Shown: piece after piece, positions 33,202 through 45,799 of the stretch
Layout: the number at the start of each line of letters is the position of its first letter
Numbering within the stretch: position 1 is the first letter of the stretch
NCBI GenBank assembly: GCA_932521035.1
Contig: OW051496.1
Span: 7,998,001-8,062,000 of the forward strand
Direction: 5' to 3'
Source: Oscheius dolichura
Taxonomy: Eukaryota > Nematoda > Chromadorea > Rhabditida > Rhabditidae
Length of the DNA stretch: 64,000 nt
Notes under the pieces: model-generated
What the model was told of the DNA's origin: nothing
Database searches by the model: none
What the model saw: the letters and a program-made list of their open reading frames with translations, nothing else
Translations under genes and position numbers: made by a program

Positions 33202-36200
33202 CGGCTGAAAAATAAACGATAAAATTAGCTGAAAATGTAAGGAGTACGAAAATATTTAAGTTGGCATGAGAAAAACTAAGAATGTATTGTGTTCTGCGAT
33301 ACATTTTTGCATGGCTTATTTTGCTAACTCTTATTATTGTTTACTTGTGCTAAATGTTGAAACAAATGGATGCAAAGTAACAGACATACATAAAAGCGGA
33401 AGCATTTCACATAGCAGCAAAGAATTGTGAATCAGCCAATCTGCTGAACCGGCGCAATTTATCACAGCACTTTTTTGCAGCTTCTTTTCAGCCAGCAATT
33501 CTCCCTCTTGTTCGGTTGTAAAAAGGTCAAAAAGCAGATGAAAGCTGTCGCCAATAAATGTCTTTCTTTCTCCCCACCTATCCCCGCTCTATCGTCAAGC
33601 TGTGTCGTCGTTCGCTGTAAGACCATCTCCCCGTTCCCAGCTGGCAGCCGGCCAAGCTTTCTGTCATTTCAATCGATTTCGATCACGTCTCGTTTGCACT
33701 TTTCCTCTCCTCCTGACTCACAATTCGTACACTTTTTTTCTGCTCCGGGGCTTCTAATTCAACCGAAAAATTATTACAATTTAAATGGCGGGAGAGGCCC
33801 GGCCTGCTCTATCGATTCCTGTGGAGGGGCAGAGTTGAATTTGTCCTTGGTTTGTCGGACGATGTCCTCCCCTTGTACCGGGCAGTCCTCCTCTTCCGTG
33901 AGGTAATAGATCCTGAGGTTCGTGACGACTTTGTCCCCCTGGCCCACCTTTCTCGCCTAGCCATCCTCCTCCTCATTCTCCTCGTCCTCCTCCCTATCCT
34001 CCCCCTTATCTCTCTCTATTTCCTGAAATGCTCATAAATATAGCCTATTATTCCCTACTTAAAAACGTCTCTGCTCCCCAAATACATGATCTCCCCCAGT
34101 TTGCCCGGCTAATCTTGTACCACACCGTGTTGGGAGGATGGATGAGATCGGCCCACTGGTATCAGCTGTCCTTATAGTCCACTGAACTCGTTCTGTGACT
34201 GTTCCCGTCTAAATATAATGTTTCTAATCCGTTAAAAGACCTCATAAACCGGGAAAATCGATTTGTGTATCTCCTCCCGATGACACACCTCATGACGCCT
34301 CTTCTGATTGAGCTCACACGGGGTGGCCGGGCCGACCGGAACACAACTTGTGTACTCTTCTGAACCTCTTTCATTAGAAATCATTATTTATTTATAATTT
34401 TAATGATCAGTTCCGTAATTTATCATAGTTTATAGCAGTAGGGCTCTTAAAATATCCGCCTGTCATTCAAACTGCACCGTTATCCCCACTCCGTGTCCCG
34501 TCACCTGGCTTTGAACCTTTGACCTAACTTTTGGAATGGCTTTCATGGAGGAACAGTCTTTTATAGGGCTCCTACAACGAATTATTCCGCTTCCTACCGT
34601 ATCCCCTTACCATATCCATCAATCGGTCCATTTACCTACATAAAACTCCTTTCTAAGTTCAAGTAAACAGGACTGGTAGGATGACGGGTAGGCAGGTAAA
34701 CATAGCGAGGGGGAGGAGGGCAAAACTCACCACGATGGGTGAGAAAAACCTGATCCCAATGGATAGTATATTGTGTTTTGAGGTTTTGTTTCTCTTCTGC
34801 CTGTCTTCCTTTTTCATCTGGCCATCCTGCTCCTCTTGTCTTTCTCGCCTCCCTTCTCGTCCTCGTCATCCTCCTCCACCACACGCTCTTTTTCCCTGTC
34901 CTCCCCAGCTGGCCCCCTTTTTTGGATGTAAATATAGCCTTCCACCCCCTCCCCCACCTGCAAAAAAAGGTGGGAAGTCAAATGTTGGTTCAGTCCCCCC
35001 TGTCCCAATACTCTTTTTAACACCCGATAGTTGCTACCCGGGGTATAATAGAGGGAAGAGGGGGACCCACGCTTTTTATCACGTCACGCGGTTTCCCGTC
35101 TTATTTCAAAGAAAAGGGCAAAAATAACTCGCCTCGGGTTATTTCCTCACCATAATTAAGCGTCATACCTGGAAGAGGGCAATAATAACCAGGACCGGAG
35201 GGCAAGTTCCTACGGTACCTGAGGCTATGTAGCCTATTTGCATCACAGAATAACTCGAGGCTTCCTCCGATGATTTTTGTTCTTTGCCATCTTCCAATGG
35301 CAGGTGTTATCCAGCCCATTTTGCAAAAAAACCCGACCGCGTTCTCCTGTCTCCCCGTTATCACCAGTGGCCGGGGACATCTCTTCTCTCTCCCTGCAAT
35401 TCTACTGATATTACTGCGAATCAAAGTGTTCCCTTCTCGGAAATAGACGATTAAAGAGACAGTCAGCACCGGGAATTAGTCGGTGTCCCCGCCCAGAAAG
35501 AACTTTGAATTCTAATTTTTTGACAGAGAAAATGAGCCTGAATGGGACTGACAATCCGGCCTTTCGAAACTAATTGGCCTACCTCAGGTAAACGCCCATA
35601 TTTACGGAGATATATCACCTTTTGCAAAAAAGACCAAAAAACGTGAACAAAAAGTGTTACCCACTTTTGGCGCGCGTTTGCGGTCCCTACCTACCTGTCC
35701 CTTCTTTCTCACCTGGTCATCGTCGTCCCCCTCACATTCTTCGTCCTCCTCCTTATTCTCCTAGTCTCCTTCGTCGTCCCCGTCTTCCTCGTTCCCCTGT
35801 CCCTTTCCAAAAGAGGAAATTTTGGATCAATTTTGAGCTTTCATGGCTCTCATTCAATAGCCTTTTTCCTACTGTAGCGTTTGAACTTGCCCCGTCGAAA
35901 TAAGTGGTGTTGCACTCTGCGGTAACCCTTATTTTTCATCCAGGCTCCGAGAAAAAGCAGCTGACTGCCACCACCACCGGCTTACCAGTCACCTGCCAGT
36001 CCTCCTTCCTCCCAATTGACTCCCTGACCTTTGTGTCTCTCTATCGGTCACCCCCGACCACTCCTTTCTCCCAAGATTCGGTATATTGCCAGCCCTTCCT
36101 CTGCCTTGCCCTCCCTGGTGTATGTCTCTCTCCCCCCGCACCGGCAACACAGCATCTGCCCTGCCTCCGAATTGCCTCGCCGTTGCATTGATCTCTCGCG

Positions 36201-38614
36201 TCTCCCGGCTGGCTCTGCTCTCTCCCTGTCTCTAGCCGAGTCACCCTCTTCCCCCCGCGTCGTCTCTTGTCCCGGCAACTCCGCTGTCTGACTCTGACTC
36301 TTCGCCGCCCCAGCTACCGGCCACGGCGTGGTACGCGCGCGATTCCCCCATGCGACGCGACGTTTTCCTCTATGAAAATGAATATTAAAACAACTATTTC
36401 TTATTATTTTCTCTATCGTTTATCCATCTTCCCTTCTTTATTTAATTTATCCCACTTTTCCGGGCAGTTTCCTTCGTATCGACAGCAAAAAGGTCGCTGT
36501 TCCCCGTCGCTTCGTAAATAATCGATTGATTTGCATGAAAAGCCTGTCCCCGTCCGTGAATAACTAGTATTGCTTTTCTCGCTCCGCTTTATCGTCATCT
36601 TCTTGTCTTTTTCTTTAAACTTATGTTATTCTCTTTTGTTAAACTCTACTGACGACATAGATTCTTACTTGAAGTACTCTTAACATGCACTTTACGGGCA
36701 AATTTTAACGACCGGCCGGGAGCAGTACAGTACTCTACTTTTAGTTAATAAAGTTGTATTTTAAATAGTGTACCCATTAATTTCGATTGAGAGAAGAAAA
36801 CTTAATTGATTCGTTTAAATAAAAAATAAAAACAGAAACTTTTAAAAAACCTATTTTCTCCACCTATACCCAATTATTTCAGATTTTTTGGTCCCTATTC
36901 TCAATTTTCTTCTTTTTACCCTTCTCTACTCCCTTTTCTCGTTTTCTGCCCTCTTCTCCTCTTATTCCACAACCTCCATCTTCTGATTTCAGGTCACCAG
37001 CGCGAGTGGCATGCTCGCGGCCTAGTCACGCTCAACTCTGTGATAATTCGGACCTCGTGTATCCCCCATTTCGATCTCACTGCCTTTATCTCACTGGTAA
37101 GTCTCCCCCCTTTCCTTCTTCCTTACCCGGTCGGTGTCATTCCCGCTCTCTACAAACATAATCACCCTGTCCTCGGCCGGGGGGAGGGGGTGTCCTTCAA
37201 TTATTGACTTGTAGGGGCTGGGCCCCCTTTCGGTAATACCAGGCGGGATCCTCCCGCCATTTAAAAGTACAACCTTCGGGGCGGCATAATAGAATCCGGA
37301 GATGGATAATACCACAGAGAAGGGGAGGAGAGAGGATAATTAGAATCTCCGCCATCTATTTGTTTTTTTCCTTCTTCTGCTCCGGGGGCTGGTGGCCGTC
37401 ATCGGCCGTCGAGATAATCAGATATCTCTGCCTCCGATTTGTGCAGCAGCGAGGGAGGACGACCGGGAATAACGTCACATCCCCTAAAAAGTGTCAGGCA
37501 GCTGCGGAAATCCCCCCGTCGCCGTTTTTTTCTCTTGTTTCGTGTGTCTCTGTCTTGTCGCTCTCTTTCTTTTTCTCCCGTCTCTCTTTTCCCCGCAATT
37601 GTTGTGGTTGTCGGCGGGGGACGAGGGAAGATGCCCCAGACTAAAAGCACATAGAAAGAGATTAAAAAAGTCTTGGAAAAATGTCTACTATGACTTTTCC
37701 AAAGAGTAAAGTCGGCACCCTCTCCCTGCTCTCTGCCTTCGCCTTTTGCATACTCTAATGAGCCGGCCCCTACATCCATAACTCTGATGAAATACGGCAT
37801 AATCTTATGAAACTAGTGGAGAGAGCCTTCTTCCCTGCTTGAGCATTATTTGCCAGGGAAAAGGTTTCTCAACCGGGGAAGAGACTGGCGTCGTCGGTGG
37901 ATGAGTCAGAAGCCAGCTTTTGACTGCCTGGACGTTCTGTGCTGTGTAACTGTGGATTTCTCAACTAGGGAACTAGACTTGGGGCCAACACTTTTTCCTC
38001 TACATGTAAAATAAACAAAAAACCCAGTTACCCCTTTACTGTGCTAAATGCCGAGGAGAGGGCTGGAAGTGAGCCGAATCCTTTGACCTATCTGCGGTGA
38101 ACCTATCCACGGGGTTCCTCTCCAGTTGAACAGCTCCACTGGAACCATTCTAACAAAGAAAGAGGCTAGACATTTCCTAAGAGGTTTAGAACAATCCCCT
38201 TCGGTTCAAAGCTCTAATCAGGGATAAACATCATCCAAGCCCCCCACAAAACGCGTTCTATACCAATTCCCACGCAGCTCTGATCCCTTCCCTGCCCTCT
38301 AATTCACGTCACTGCGTTACTTAATTTTCCCCCGATTAAATTTATGTCCTGTGGGAAAGAAACCATAGAAAACGGGGAGGCACTTCTTACCCCGCTCAAA
38401 ATCCGTTCCCTGCCCTGGTCAGTGGTCGGCTTCTTCTTCTTCGCCCCGTTCACATGATGACCTTTGTCTCAGGGTTTCCAGGGGGATAATTCCAAATGGG
38501 GACACCTCAATAATGTCTGATCACTTCTACTTTTTTTCTTTTTCAGTGCCTTTTGCTGATTCGTAATCTCTGAAGCCTTTCGCTCTCCTCGTCTTTTACG
38601 TATATTGGTCATAA
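33202..38614. other. Pyrimidine-rich non-coding block upstream of Argonaute
   Basis: About 5.4 kb, AT-rich to about 33450, then strongly CT-rich on the plus strand. Open frames here are Ser/Pro/Leu-rich products of that bias. The only structured candidate is an exon-like segment at 36993-37096. It probably carries the Argonaute promoter, outron and leader. A TTTTTCAG acceptor at 38546 precedes the start codon by 68 bases. Confidence 0.5.
36993..37096 (+). other. Candidate upstream (5' UTR or alternative) exon of the Argonaute gene
   Basis: A 104-base segment is bounded by CTGATTTCAG and a strong GTAAGTC donor and has one open frame throughout. It has no start codon that stays open in the better frame, so a non-coding leader exon is likelier than an alternative N terminus. 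Nematode Argonautes often have alternative first exons, which is family knowledge only. Confidence 0.3.
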
Positions 38615-41600
38615 ATGGCTGCTTCTATTGACGGACAGCAACAACAAGTTATGAGTATGTTAGGTACCGTTCCCTTTTTAGACCGTTAAAGAGACCATCC
38701 CCTTTAGATTCCTTGTCTTTCCAAGATTCGGCTGGTATGTTGGGTGCTCATGCAGGTTTCATGCCACAGTACAACAATCAATTCATGAATCTTGCCCCTC
38801 AACCGCCAGGACAGATGGCTCTTCAGGTACTGTATCCTCTTCCCTTCGGGACCCATTCCTCCCCTTTCAGGAGATGTTCTCCAACGCTCAAACCGGTGCC
38901 TCAGGTGGATCTCAAAACTATGCGGACGCCCCTCGTCAATCTGGAGGGAGCCTCGCCCCGGGTGCCCCATTGGGCGGCAGCGGGCAGGGCGAAAGCGGCC
39001 CCAGCCAACCACAACAACATATACCTCAACCTGGAGGAGGCCTACCACTGTAAGGATTTCTCTAGATATCTTATAAAGAAAGGCATTTAGACTTCAAGGA
39101 GGAGGAGTCCAATTTCAGTGCCCGCAACGGCCGAATCACGGAGTCGAAGGACGGGCTATCCTACTACGGGCCAACCACTTCGCTGTCCGGATACCCGGGG
39201 GTACCATCCAGCACTATACGGTAGAAGTTCAGCCGGATAAGTGTCCAAGACGGGTCAATAGGTGGGTGACCGGTTCTCGTCCTCCTTACTGACGTCTTCT
39301 GTTCCAGAGAGATCATCGCCTGTATGATTCACACCTACGGGAAATGCTTTGCCAACATCCGACCAGTTTACGACGGAAAGAGGAACATGTACACGAGAGA
39401 TCTACTGCCTATCGGACGGGATAAGCACGACTTCGACGTGACCCTGCCGGGAGACAGCGCCGTGGAGCGGCAGTTCTCCGTCACGGTCAAATGGACCGGC
39501 CAGGTGTCTCTCTCCACTCTGGAGGATGCCATGGAGGGCAAAGTACGTCAAGTGCCGTTCGAAGCTGTCCAGGCCATGGATGTCATTCTCCGGCACCTGC
39601 CCTCGTTGAAGTACACCCCCGTGGGCAGAAGTTTCTTCTCCCCGCCGCAGATGACCCCTCATCCCCCACAGCATGGCCAATACCATACGGAGAGCAAGCT
39701 CGGCGGCGGAAGGGAAGTCTGGTTCGGATTCCATCAGTCCGTCCGCCCGTCACAATGGAAGATGATGTTAAATATTGACGTCTCCGCTACGGCCTTCTAC
39801 CGCTCGATGCCTGTTATTGAATTCATCGCCGAGGTTCTCGAACTCCCGGTACAGGCGCTGGCCGAGCGGCGGGCCCTCTCTGACGCCCAACGGGTCAAAT
39901 TCACCAAGGAGGTTCGCGGATTGAAGATTGAAATCACTCACTGTGGACAGATGAGAAGGAAGTACAGGTAGTGCATCTTTCCCCGCGGGACCCAACGTGA
40001 CTGTTTCAGAGTCTGCAACGTGACCCGGCGACCGGCTCAAACCCAGACCTTCCCTCTCCAACTGGAGACCGGGCAGACCATCGAATGTACTGTAGCCAAG
40101 TATTTCTACGACAAGTACCGTATCCAGTTGAAATATCCTCATCTCCCCTGCCTCCAGGTTTGTTATTGCTGCCGGACACTGTTATTTTTTCTCTCCCTAT
40201 ATTTGTGACGAATTGTTTATTTTTTAGGTCGGACAAGAGCAAAAACACACATACCTGCCACCAGAGGTCTGCAACATCGTCCCCGGCCAGAGATGCATCA
40301 AGAAGCTCACTGATACCCAGACGTCTACCATGATCAAGGTACTGTTCCCTTCGGGACCCTCTAGTGACTAATTTAAGGCGACTGCTCGTTCGGCTCCCGA
40401 GAGAGAACGGGAGATATCCAGCCTTGTCCGCAAGGCTGAGTTTTCGGCTGATCCCTTCGCCCATGAGTTCGGAATCGCCATCAACCCGGCCATGACGGAG
40501 GTCAAGGGACGCGTCCTCTCTGCTCCCAAGCTGCTCTACGGAGGACGAACCAAGGCCACGGCTCTCCCCAATCAGGGAGTCTGGGACATGAGGGGCAAGC
40601 AGTTCCACACAGGAATCGATGTCAAGGTAAGCTTTCCTCTTCCCTTATTTATCCGATTTCACCCAACACCTTTGTAAACAGAGTACAATGCCCCCGATTC
40701 CAGGTTTGGGCCATTGCCTGCTTCGCTCAGCAGCAACACGTCAAGGAGAACGATCTGCGCAACTTCACCGCCCAGCTACAGCGCATTTCCAACGACGCCG
40801 GCATGCCCATCGTCGGCCAGCCGTGTTTCTGCAAATATGCCGTTGGAGTGGACCAGGTCGAGCCGATGTTCAAGTACCTGAAGCAGACCTTCTCCGGAAT
40901 CCAGCTGGTCGTCGTCGTCCTGCCCGGAAAGACCCCCGTCTATGCCGAGGTCAAGCGAGTCGGAGACACCGTACTGGGCATCGCCACCCAGTGTGTCCAG
41001 GCCAAGAACGTCATCAAGACCACTCCGCAGACCCTGAGCAATCTCTGCCTCAAGATGAATGTCAAACTGGGAGGAGTCAATTCCATCCTGTTGCCGGCTG
41101 TCCGCCCCCGTATCTTCAGTGAGCCTGTAATCTTCTTCGGCTGTGATATCACCCATCCTCCCGCTGGAGACTCTCGCAAGCCGTCGATTGCCGCCGTCGT
41201 CGGGTCGATGGATGCCCACCCCAGTCGCTATGCCGCCACCGTACGGGTACAGCAACACCGCCAGGAGATCATCTCCGACTTGACCTACATGGTCCGTGAA
41301 CTGCTGGTCCAGTTCTATCGTAATACGAGGTTCAAGCCCACAAGGATCGTGGTCTACAGAGACGGAGTCAGCGAGGGGCAGTTCTTCAACGTCAGTTTAA
41401 TCTTGTCTACCTTTTAATTGCCCATTGTTTAGGTCCTCCAGTACGAGTTGAGAGCAATGAGAGAGGCCTGCATGATGTTGGAGCGCGGCTACCAGCCGGG
41501 AATCACTTTCATCGCTGTCCAGAAGCGTCACCACACGCGTCTCTTCGCCGTGGACAAGAAGGACCAAGTCGGAAAGGCCTTCAACATCCCGCCTGGAACA

Positions 41601-42112
41601 ACCGTCGACGTCGGAATCACTCACCCCACCGAATTCGACTTCTACCTCTGCTCCCATGCCGGTATCCAGGGAACCTCTCGTCCCAGCCACTACCACGTCC
41701 TTTGGGACGACAATGGTCTCACTGCTGACGAACTACAGCAGCTTACTTATCAGGTAGTCCATCTCCCCGCCTCTTTTATGGTTATCATCCAGATGTGCCA
41801 TACTTATGTCCGTTGCACACGGTCTGTCTCCATCCCAGCTCCCGCCTACTATGCCCATTTGGTGGCCTTCCGCGCCAGATATCATCTGGTTGATAGGGAG
41901 CACGATTCGGGAGAGGGAAGTCAGCCATCAGGAACCAGCGAAGACACTACTCTGAGTAACATGGCCAGAGCAGTACAGGTACGGTATTTATTTGGGGACG
42001 GTAGCCGGTCCACCATCTTCGGGAGGGACAGGGCCTAATTTTATAGAACAGAACTAAATCTCCATTGTTTCAGGTCCATCCGGATGCCAACAACGTGATG
42101 TACTTCGCCTAA
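38615..42112 (+). CDS. alg-1/2-like: Argonaute, ALG-1/AGO subfamily, slicer-competent
   Basis: Binds microRNAs and silences target mRNAs. Exons 38615-38654, 38708-38826, 38871-39049, 39091-39261, 39308-39967, 40010-40157, 40228-40338, 40378-40626, 40704-41390, 41433-41753, 41793-41978 and 42074-42112 sum to 2,910 bases, 969 residues. Residues 1-120 form a Gln/Gly/Pro-rich low-complexity leader. Next come the N domain ([14 protein letters not shown]), PAZ (about 350-480; [26 protein letters not shown]), MID and PIWI. The slicer tetrad is complete: D707 (GCDITHP), E747 (HRQEI), D779 ([10 protein letters not shown]) and H917 ([10 protein letters not shown]), with the same spacing as human AGO2 D597, E637, D669 and H807. 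It ends MYFA, as AGO proteins do. It is a microRNA-class AGO, not a Piwi or worm-specific WAGO. The short exon start at 39091 is needed to keep VQFQCP in frame. AATAAA lies at 42493. Confidence 0.96.
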
Positions 42113-43350
42113 CGAGCCCCAACAATTACCCATCCACGCAACTCATCTTTACAGTAGTAGCCCCCCTCCTGCTCATATGCTCCTCTTGGCATGTGAGCGG
42201 TCGGCGCCCGTTGGTGTGAGGTGTTTCGGTCGGGACGGTCGACCGTCTCCCTTTTTTTTCCGGCGGCCCAGGCCACACAAATGTTGTCTGCAGGCTGATC
42301 CACCCCCGCTACAGTTCCGGCCGTTTGCGTGCCGTTTTCCCCTCTAGTTGTCTCCCTCCTCCCCCTAGTTGTTAGCCATCCTCCTCTCCGTCTCCCATGT
42401 GTCTGCCAGTTGGATGTTTCGGATGCGCGTGTGTTGCCTGTCTTTCAGCTCGAGTTTCTTCTTTTTCTCCCCATAAAAAATCCAAAAAAAACAATAAACG
42501 ATAACATCAAATAGGTGACGATCCCCGGACACACGCACATCCCCAACCCAAACGGACCCGGGGGCCGTCTCTTCGCTTTCTCAAAGGTTCCTCCCTCCTT
42601 CTCTCTCCGTGTCTCTCTTTCATTCAGCTGCCCTGCCCCTAGGTCATCCTCTTCCCCCATCTCTCCTCCTCTCATCCACCCTCCGCTTACTCTCCCCCTT
42701 ATTGCCAAACAATATCTTTCAGACGTACGATAGTGGGCGTATATCTTTCATTTGTTGTCTCCCCTCAAAAAGAATACGTATCTCTCTCTTTCTCCCCCTT
42801 GTCTCCCTACTCCCCAGAGTGCTTTTAGTCAAGGCAGTCTATATCTGTAGAGATTTGTGTTCCCTTTCTCGTAATACATGCATTCACTTCACTCCTACAA
42901 CCAAACGACTCTCTAATTCTTTCTCTCAATTAGCTGTGTGACATCGTTTCATTTTGGGAAATAAACATAATGGCCGGTTTTCCTGTTTTCTATCTGTTGG
43001 CCGGGGTGTCGATTTTAGTCGTGGGAAAACGAATAAACGACAGGCTGGGCCGACAACAGTTTGCGATTACATCATCTGGGCTAGTATTCTCATCGGCCCA
43101 GTAGGGGGGCCGACCATGGAGCCCCATCCCTCAGGCAGAGGGAAAGTTCCAGACTCTGGAGACCCGGTCCGCCATTATCCGATGAAGGCCCCTAGGCCCC
43201 CCGCTTGCTTCAATCTGGGTTGGAGCACAGCCTCGAGTCCGACAAGACAAAAGATGTTTATTAAGTATTCCCCCCGTAAAATGTTCCCAAATTAGAAAAA
43301 GACAACAGTACTCATAGAAATAACAAGAAAAGTAAGAAACATAACGACTA
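42113..43350. other. Argonaute 3' region and convergent intergenic sequence
   Basis: CT-rich sequence with AATAAA at 42493-42498 (Argonaute poly(A) signal) and TTTATT at 43257-43262, which reads AATAAA on the minus strand for the Skp1-like gene ending at 43357. Otherwise I see nothing. Confidence 0.5.
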
Positions 43351-43356
43351 GAAGCG

Positions 43357-43894
43357 TCACCGAGCTAGTTCTTTGGGCCGCATACCCGACGGCGACGGCT
43401 TGGGAGCAATCCGCTCCTTTTTCATCTGCTCGAGGATATAGATCAAGCCATGAATCTCCATCGACTTGACCGCCTGAATAGAGACTAGATTTATACAAAA
43501 GGCTATCCTACTTCGAGGAGAGTGCTCAATTTGACATTAGACAGAGAGACGAACCAGCCCTCAGGCCAGCTGGCAGCCGGCTTCGAGGAGCTATCGTAGT
43601 ACCGCCACTGGTGATCGTGGCACCAGGTGAATATCAATCGATACGAGAAGGCATCAACCTCGGGAAGGTAAACGACACCCTAAAGTCCCCTCCGGCATTC
43701 AACCTGCCCTTTGGAACTCCTACCTTTTCCTTCCAATCCTCGTCGACTCCCATCGTCTGCCGGAGCATCTCACTGTGGTAGATGACCCGCTCGTTGCACG
43801 AGTGAATTGTTCCCTCGTTCGTCATCACTATGAATTCAAAGACCGAGGGCTGCTTACAAAATCCGAGAAAGGTGTGTTGATGGGAGGGTTGCAT
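43357..43894 (-). CDS. Divergent Skp1-related protein (copy 1)
   Basis: SCF ubiquitin-ligase adaptor family, whose members bridge Cullin-1 and F-box proteins. Minus-strand exons 43724-43894, 43512-43679 and 43357-43473 sum to 456 bases, 151 residues. FEFIVMTNEGTIH matches the opening strand of the Skp1 BTB fold, LPEVDAFSYRLIFTWCHDH matches the LPNV..WCTHH block, and WFVSLSNVKLSTLLEAVKSM, then EIHGLIYIL, match the [20 protein letters not shown] helices. After residue 130 the F-box-binding tail (WCEEK end in Skp1) is missing and replaced by a short Pro/Lys segment. It may therefore bind Cullin but not a normal F-box, which is inference. A CATTTTCAG acceptor lies 3 bases before the ATG. Diverged copies are typical of nematode skr families. 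Confidence 0.75.
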
Positions 43895-43899
43895 TCTCT

Positions 43900-44505
43900 G
43901 AAAATGGGAATAGTCAGGGAGAGAGGAAGGCAGATAACTAGCCGTCTCCACAACAGCTTACGAAACACTAGGGGCCAGGGAACCAATGTTTTTAGCTGCC
44001 AGTTTTGGCTGCCAGTTACGTGTCAATACAGAGAATTTTTGTATGGGCGAGAAGTTTTCCCAAACTGCTCGAGGGATGTGTGTGTCGACTGTTGAAAAGA
44101 AGGGGAGTGGCGAAGTATTCAATGTACGCAGGCAATGTTTTTGAGGAGCTATTAAAGAGGAGGAGGGGGGACAGGAACTGATTCAATGGGGGAGGGTCAA
44201 AGCAGCCGAAAGCGAGAGATGCCCGGGGACAGGAACTTACTCATTGTTTACTTTATTACCGTCTCGGCCTTATGTTTTGATCTTCTCATTCCCATTAAAA
44301 ACGCTGGAAAGAAGAGAGGGTAGAGACAGGGAAGCGGAAGTCGCGATCAGTCGAAGGGCAGAAGAGGGCCGGCTGGGGAGCTGTAGCCTACGGTAGGGCT
44401 TCCTAGCTTGCGAAATCGTTTTCACCTGGATCCTTTGGGAGCATAGGCGACTTCTAGCGATAATTTGAAGTGAAAAAGGCAGAAAACACATAAAAGAAGG
44501 GGGAA
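43900..44505. other. Intergenic, purine-rich on plus
   Basis: Between the Skp1-like start and the L-domain gene end. It has GGAGGA runs on plus, that is pyrimidine-rich in the direction of the flanking minus-strand genes. No gene seen. Confidence 0.45.
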
Positions 44506-44510
44506 TTTAT

Positions 44511-45321
44511 TCAATAAGAGGAGGATATTAGGAAATCCTTGGAAGAAGGTATGCCGCCGAAAAAAAAGACTCTCAAGTTCTGCCTGTAGGCCATCCCGAA
44601 ACTACCAAGGACGACTATGAGCAGCCCGACAATTATGCTGGTGATCAGATAATAACTCTTCCCAGCATTGCACGGCTTGTACCCTGAAAGTTCTTATGTT
44701 TAGACGAGGTACAGTACCCTGCCGGTCAGGTTTTCATATCCTTCGGTGTTGAGTAGGGGATTCTGGCAACTTGTCAATTCTAAATTGAATCTTCAAAATA
44801 AAATAACATATTCAAACCTTTGAAACCAGAAGGAAGGCCGAGATGATATAACACTGGATTGTTTCTCACTTGAAAGGATCCTCCATCAATGGCCTTCAAT
44901 TTCTCGAATGTCACCGAAGCCAAGACGCCATTGTCGGCTATTTGACTCTCTGGATTTGTTGTGCTTTCTGCCATGCTCTGTACAAACCTCCAACGATCTC
45001 CCTATGATCTCAACGATCAACGATCATAACGCTAATTGTTGGAAATTCAGCCGTTCCAACGTTGCCCCTTTCAGGATGATCGGACATTTGAGCTCAGTGA
45101 CTGGTTTGAGAAAGGCGTCAACAAGGTTTCCATCCAGCTGTGAAAAATCCAAAGCAATGGCATTTCAATTTTTTGGGTTGGCCAGTAAGTTATAGAATAG
45201 AAATCAGGGGAAAGTGAACGTTATAAATATCGTCTTTTCGTCGTTGAAATAATAACTCACAATCGTCTGCTTGAAGTTGTACCACAGTAGTAACGGCGTA
45301 GAAGAAGACGATCAAAATCAT
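44511..45321 (-). CDS. Receptor L-domain single-pass membrane protein
   Basis: Probable cell-surface protein. The exon starting at 45321 encodes a signal peptide (MILIVFFYAVTTVVQLQADD). An internal exon contains LVDAFLKPVTELKCPIILKG. The exon near 44974 contains IADNGVLASVTFEKLKAIDG, then GSFQVRNNP, a typical receptor L-domain repeat as in nematode IRLD or insulin-receptor-like ectodomains. Next come TSCQNPLLNTEGYENLTG and a transmembrane helix (SYYLITSIIVGLLIVVLGSF), with a short basic tail ending at 44511. The last splice works with an AAG acceptor. Joins among the first three exons do not keep phase in any simple model, and the intron near 45030 is a CAACGATC simple repeat, so the 5' half may be decayed or misread here. 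The C-terminal part is solid. Confidence 0.5.
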
Positions 45322-45411
45322 ATCAACGTTGTGGCGGGCGGTTGATGAGCGAAGAAGACGGCTATATTTTGGTTTGCGAGTCAGCCTCCGACGGGACTGT
45401 CCAACATTATT

Positions 45412-45745
45412 CTACTTGTAGAGGACGAAGGCTTCGGATGGTGCCATTTTGACTCGTGAGACCGGAGGAGTCTTTAATGACTCTTTGTAGCCAAGGAAAG
45501 CCTCCACCGTCTTCCTCCTTTTCTGTGCCCGGCCAGAGATGACAGTCGCTCTGATATTCCTAGTACGAACATTCTTCCTTGTTGACTTCTCCACCTGTCC
45601 AGAACGAGTGTTGTTTGTGAACCTCTAGTGCCTCGAACATCGCCCTCCGCCATTTGAAAGCCATCGTTCTTCTCCCCATCACGGAAGCGAGGGGAACATA
45701 ATCCCGCCGCGTGAGGCTGTTCGTCTTGACTGCGTAATTAGTCAA
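45412..45745 (-). CDS. Possible small basic protein, unidentified
   Basis: Two overlapping minus-strand frames of about 60 codons have ordinary codon use. One includes MAFKWRRAMFEALEVHKQH, the other IRATVISGRAQKRRKTVEAF and ends in VLYK at 45412. A GTGGAG..TACTAG pair could join them through a 35-base intron, but the joined frame is no better than either alone. The product would be rich in Lys and Arg. No domain recognised. It may be a small nuclear protein gene or a remnant. Confidence 0.25.
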
Positions 45746-45799
45746 CCCTTGTATGCAACTACGGCCCTCTCCTAGTCATTTTCACCCGAACAAACAAGG

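Noticed and set aside
33475-33906. A 143-codon Ser/Pro/Phe-rich frame
   Set aside because: Explained by CT-rich composition; no splice partners, domain or family resemblance.
39402-41696. Several long minus-strand frames opposite Argonaute
   Set aside because: Shadows of GC-rich Argonaute exons; no independent splice or domain evidence.
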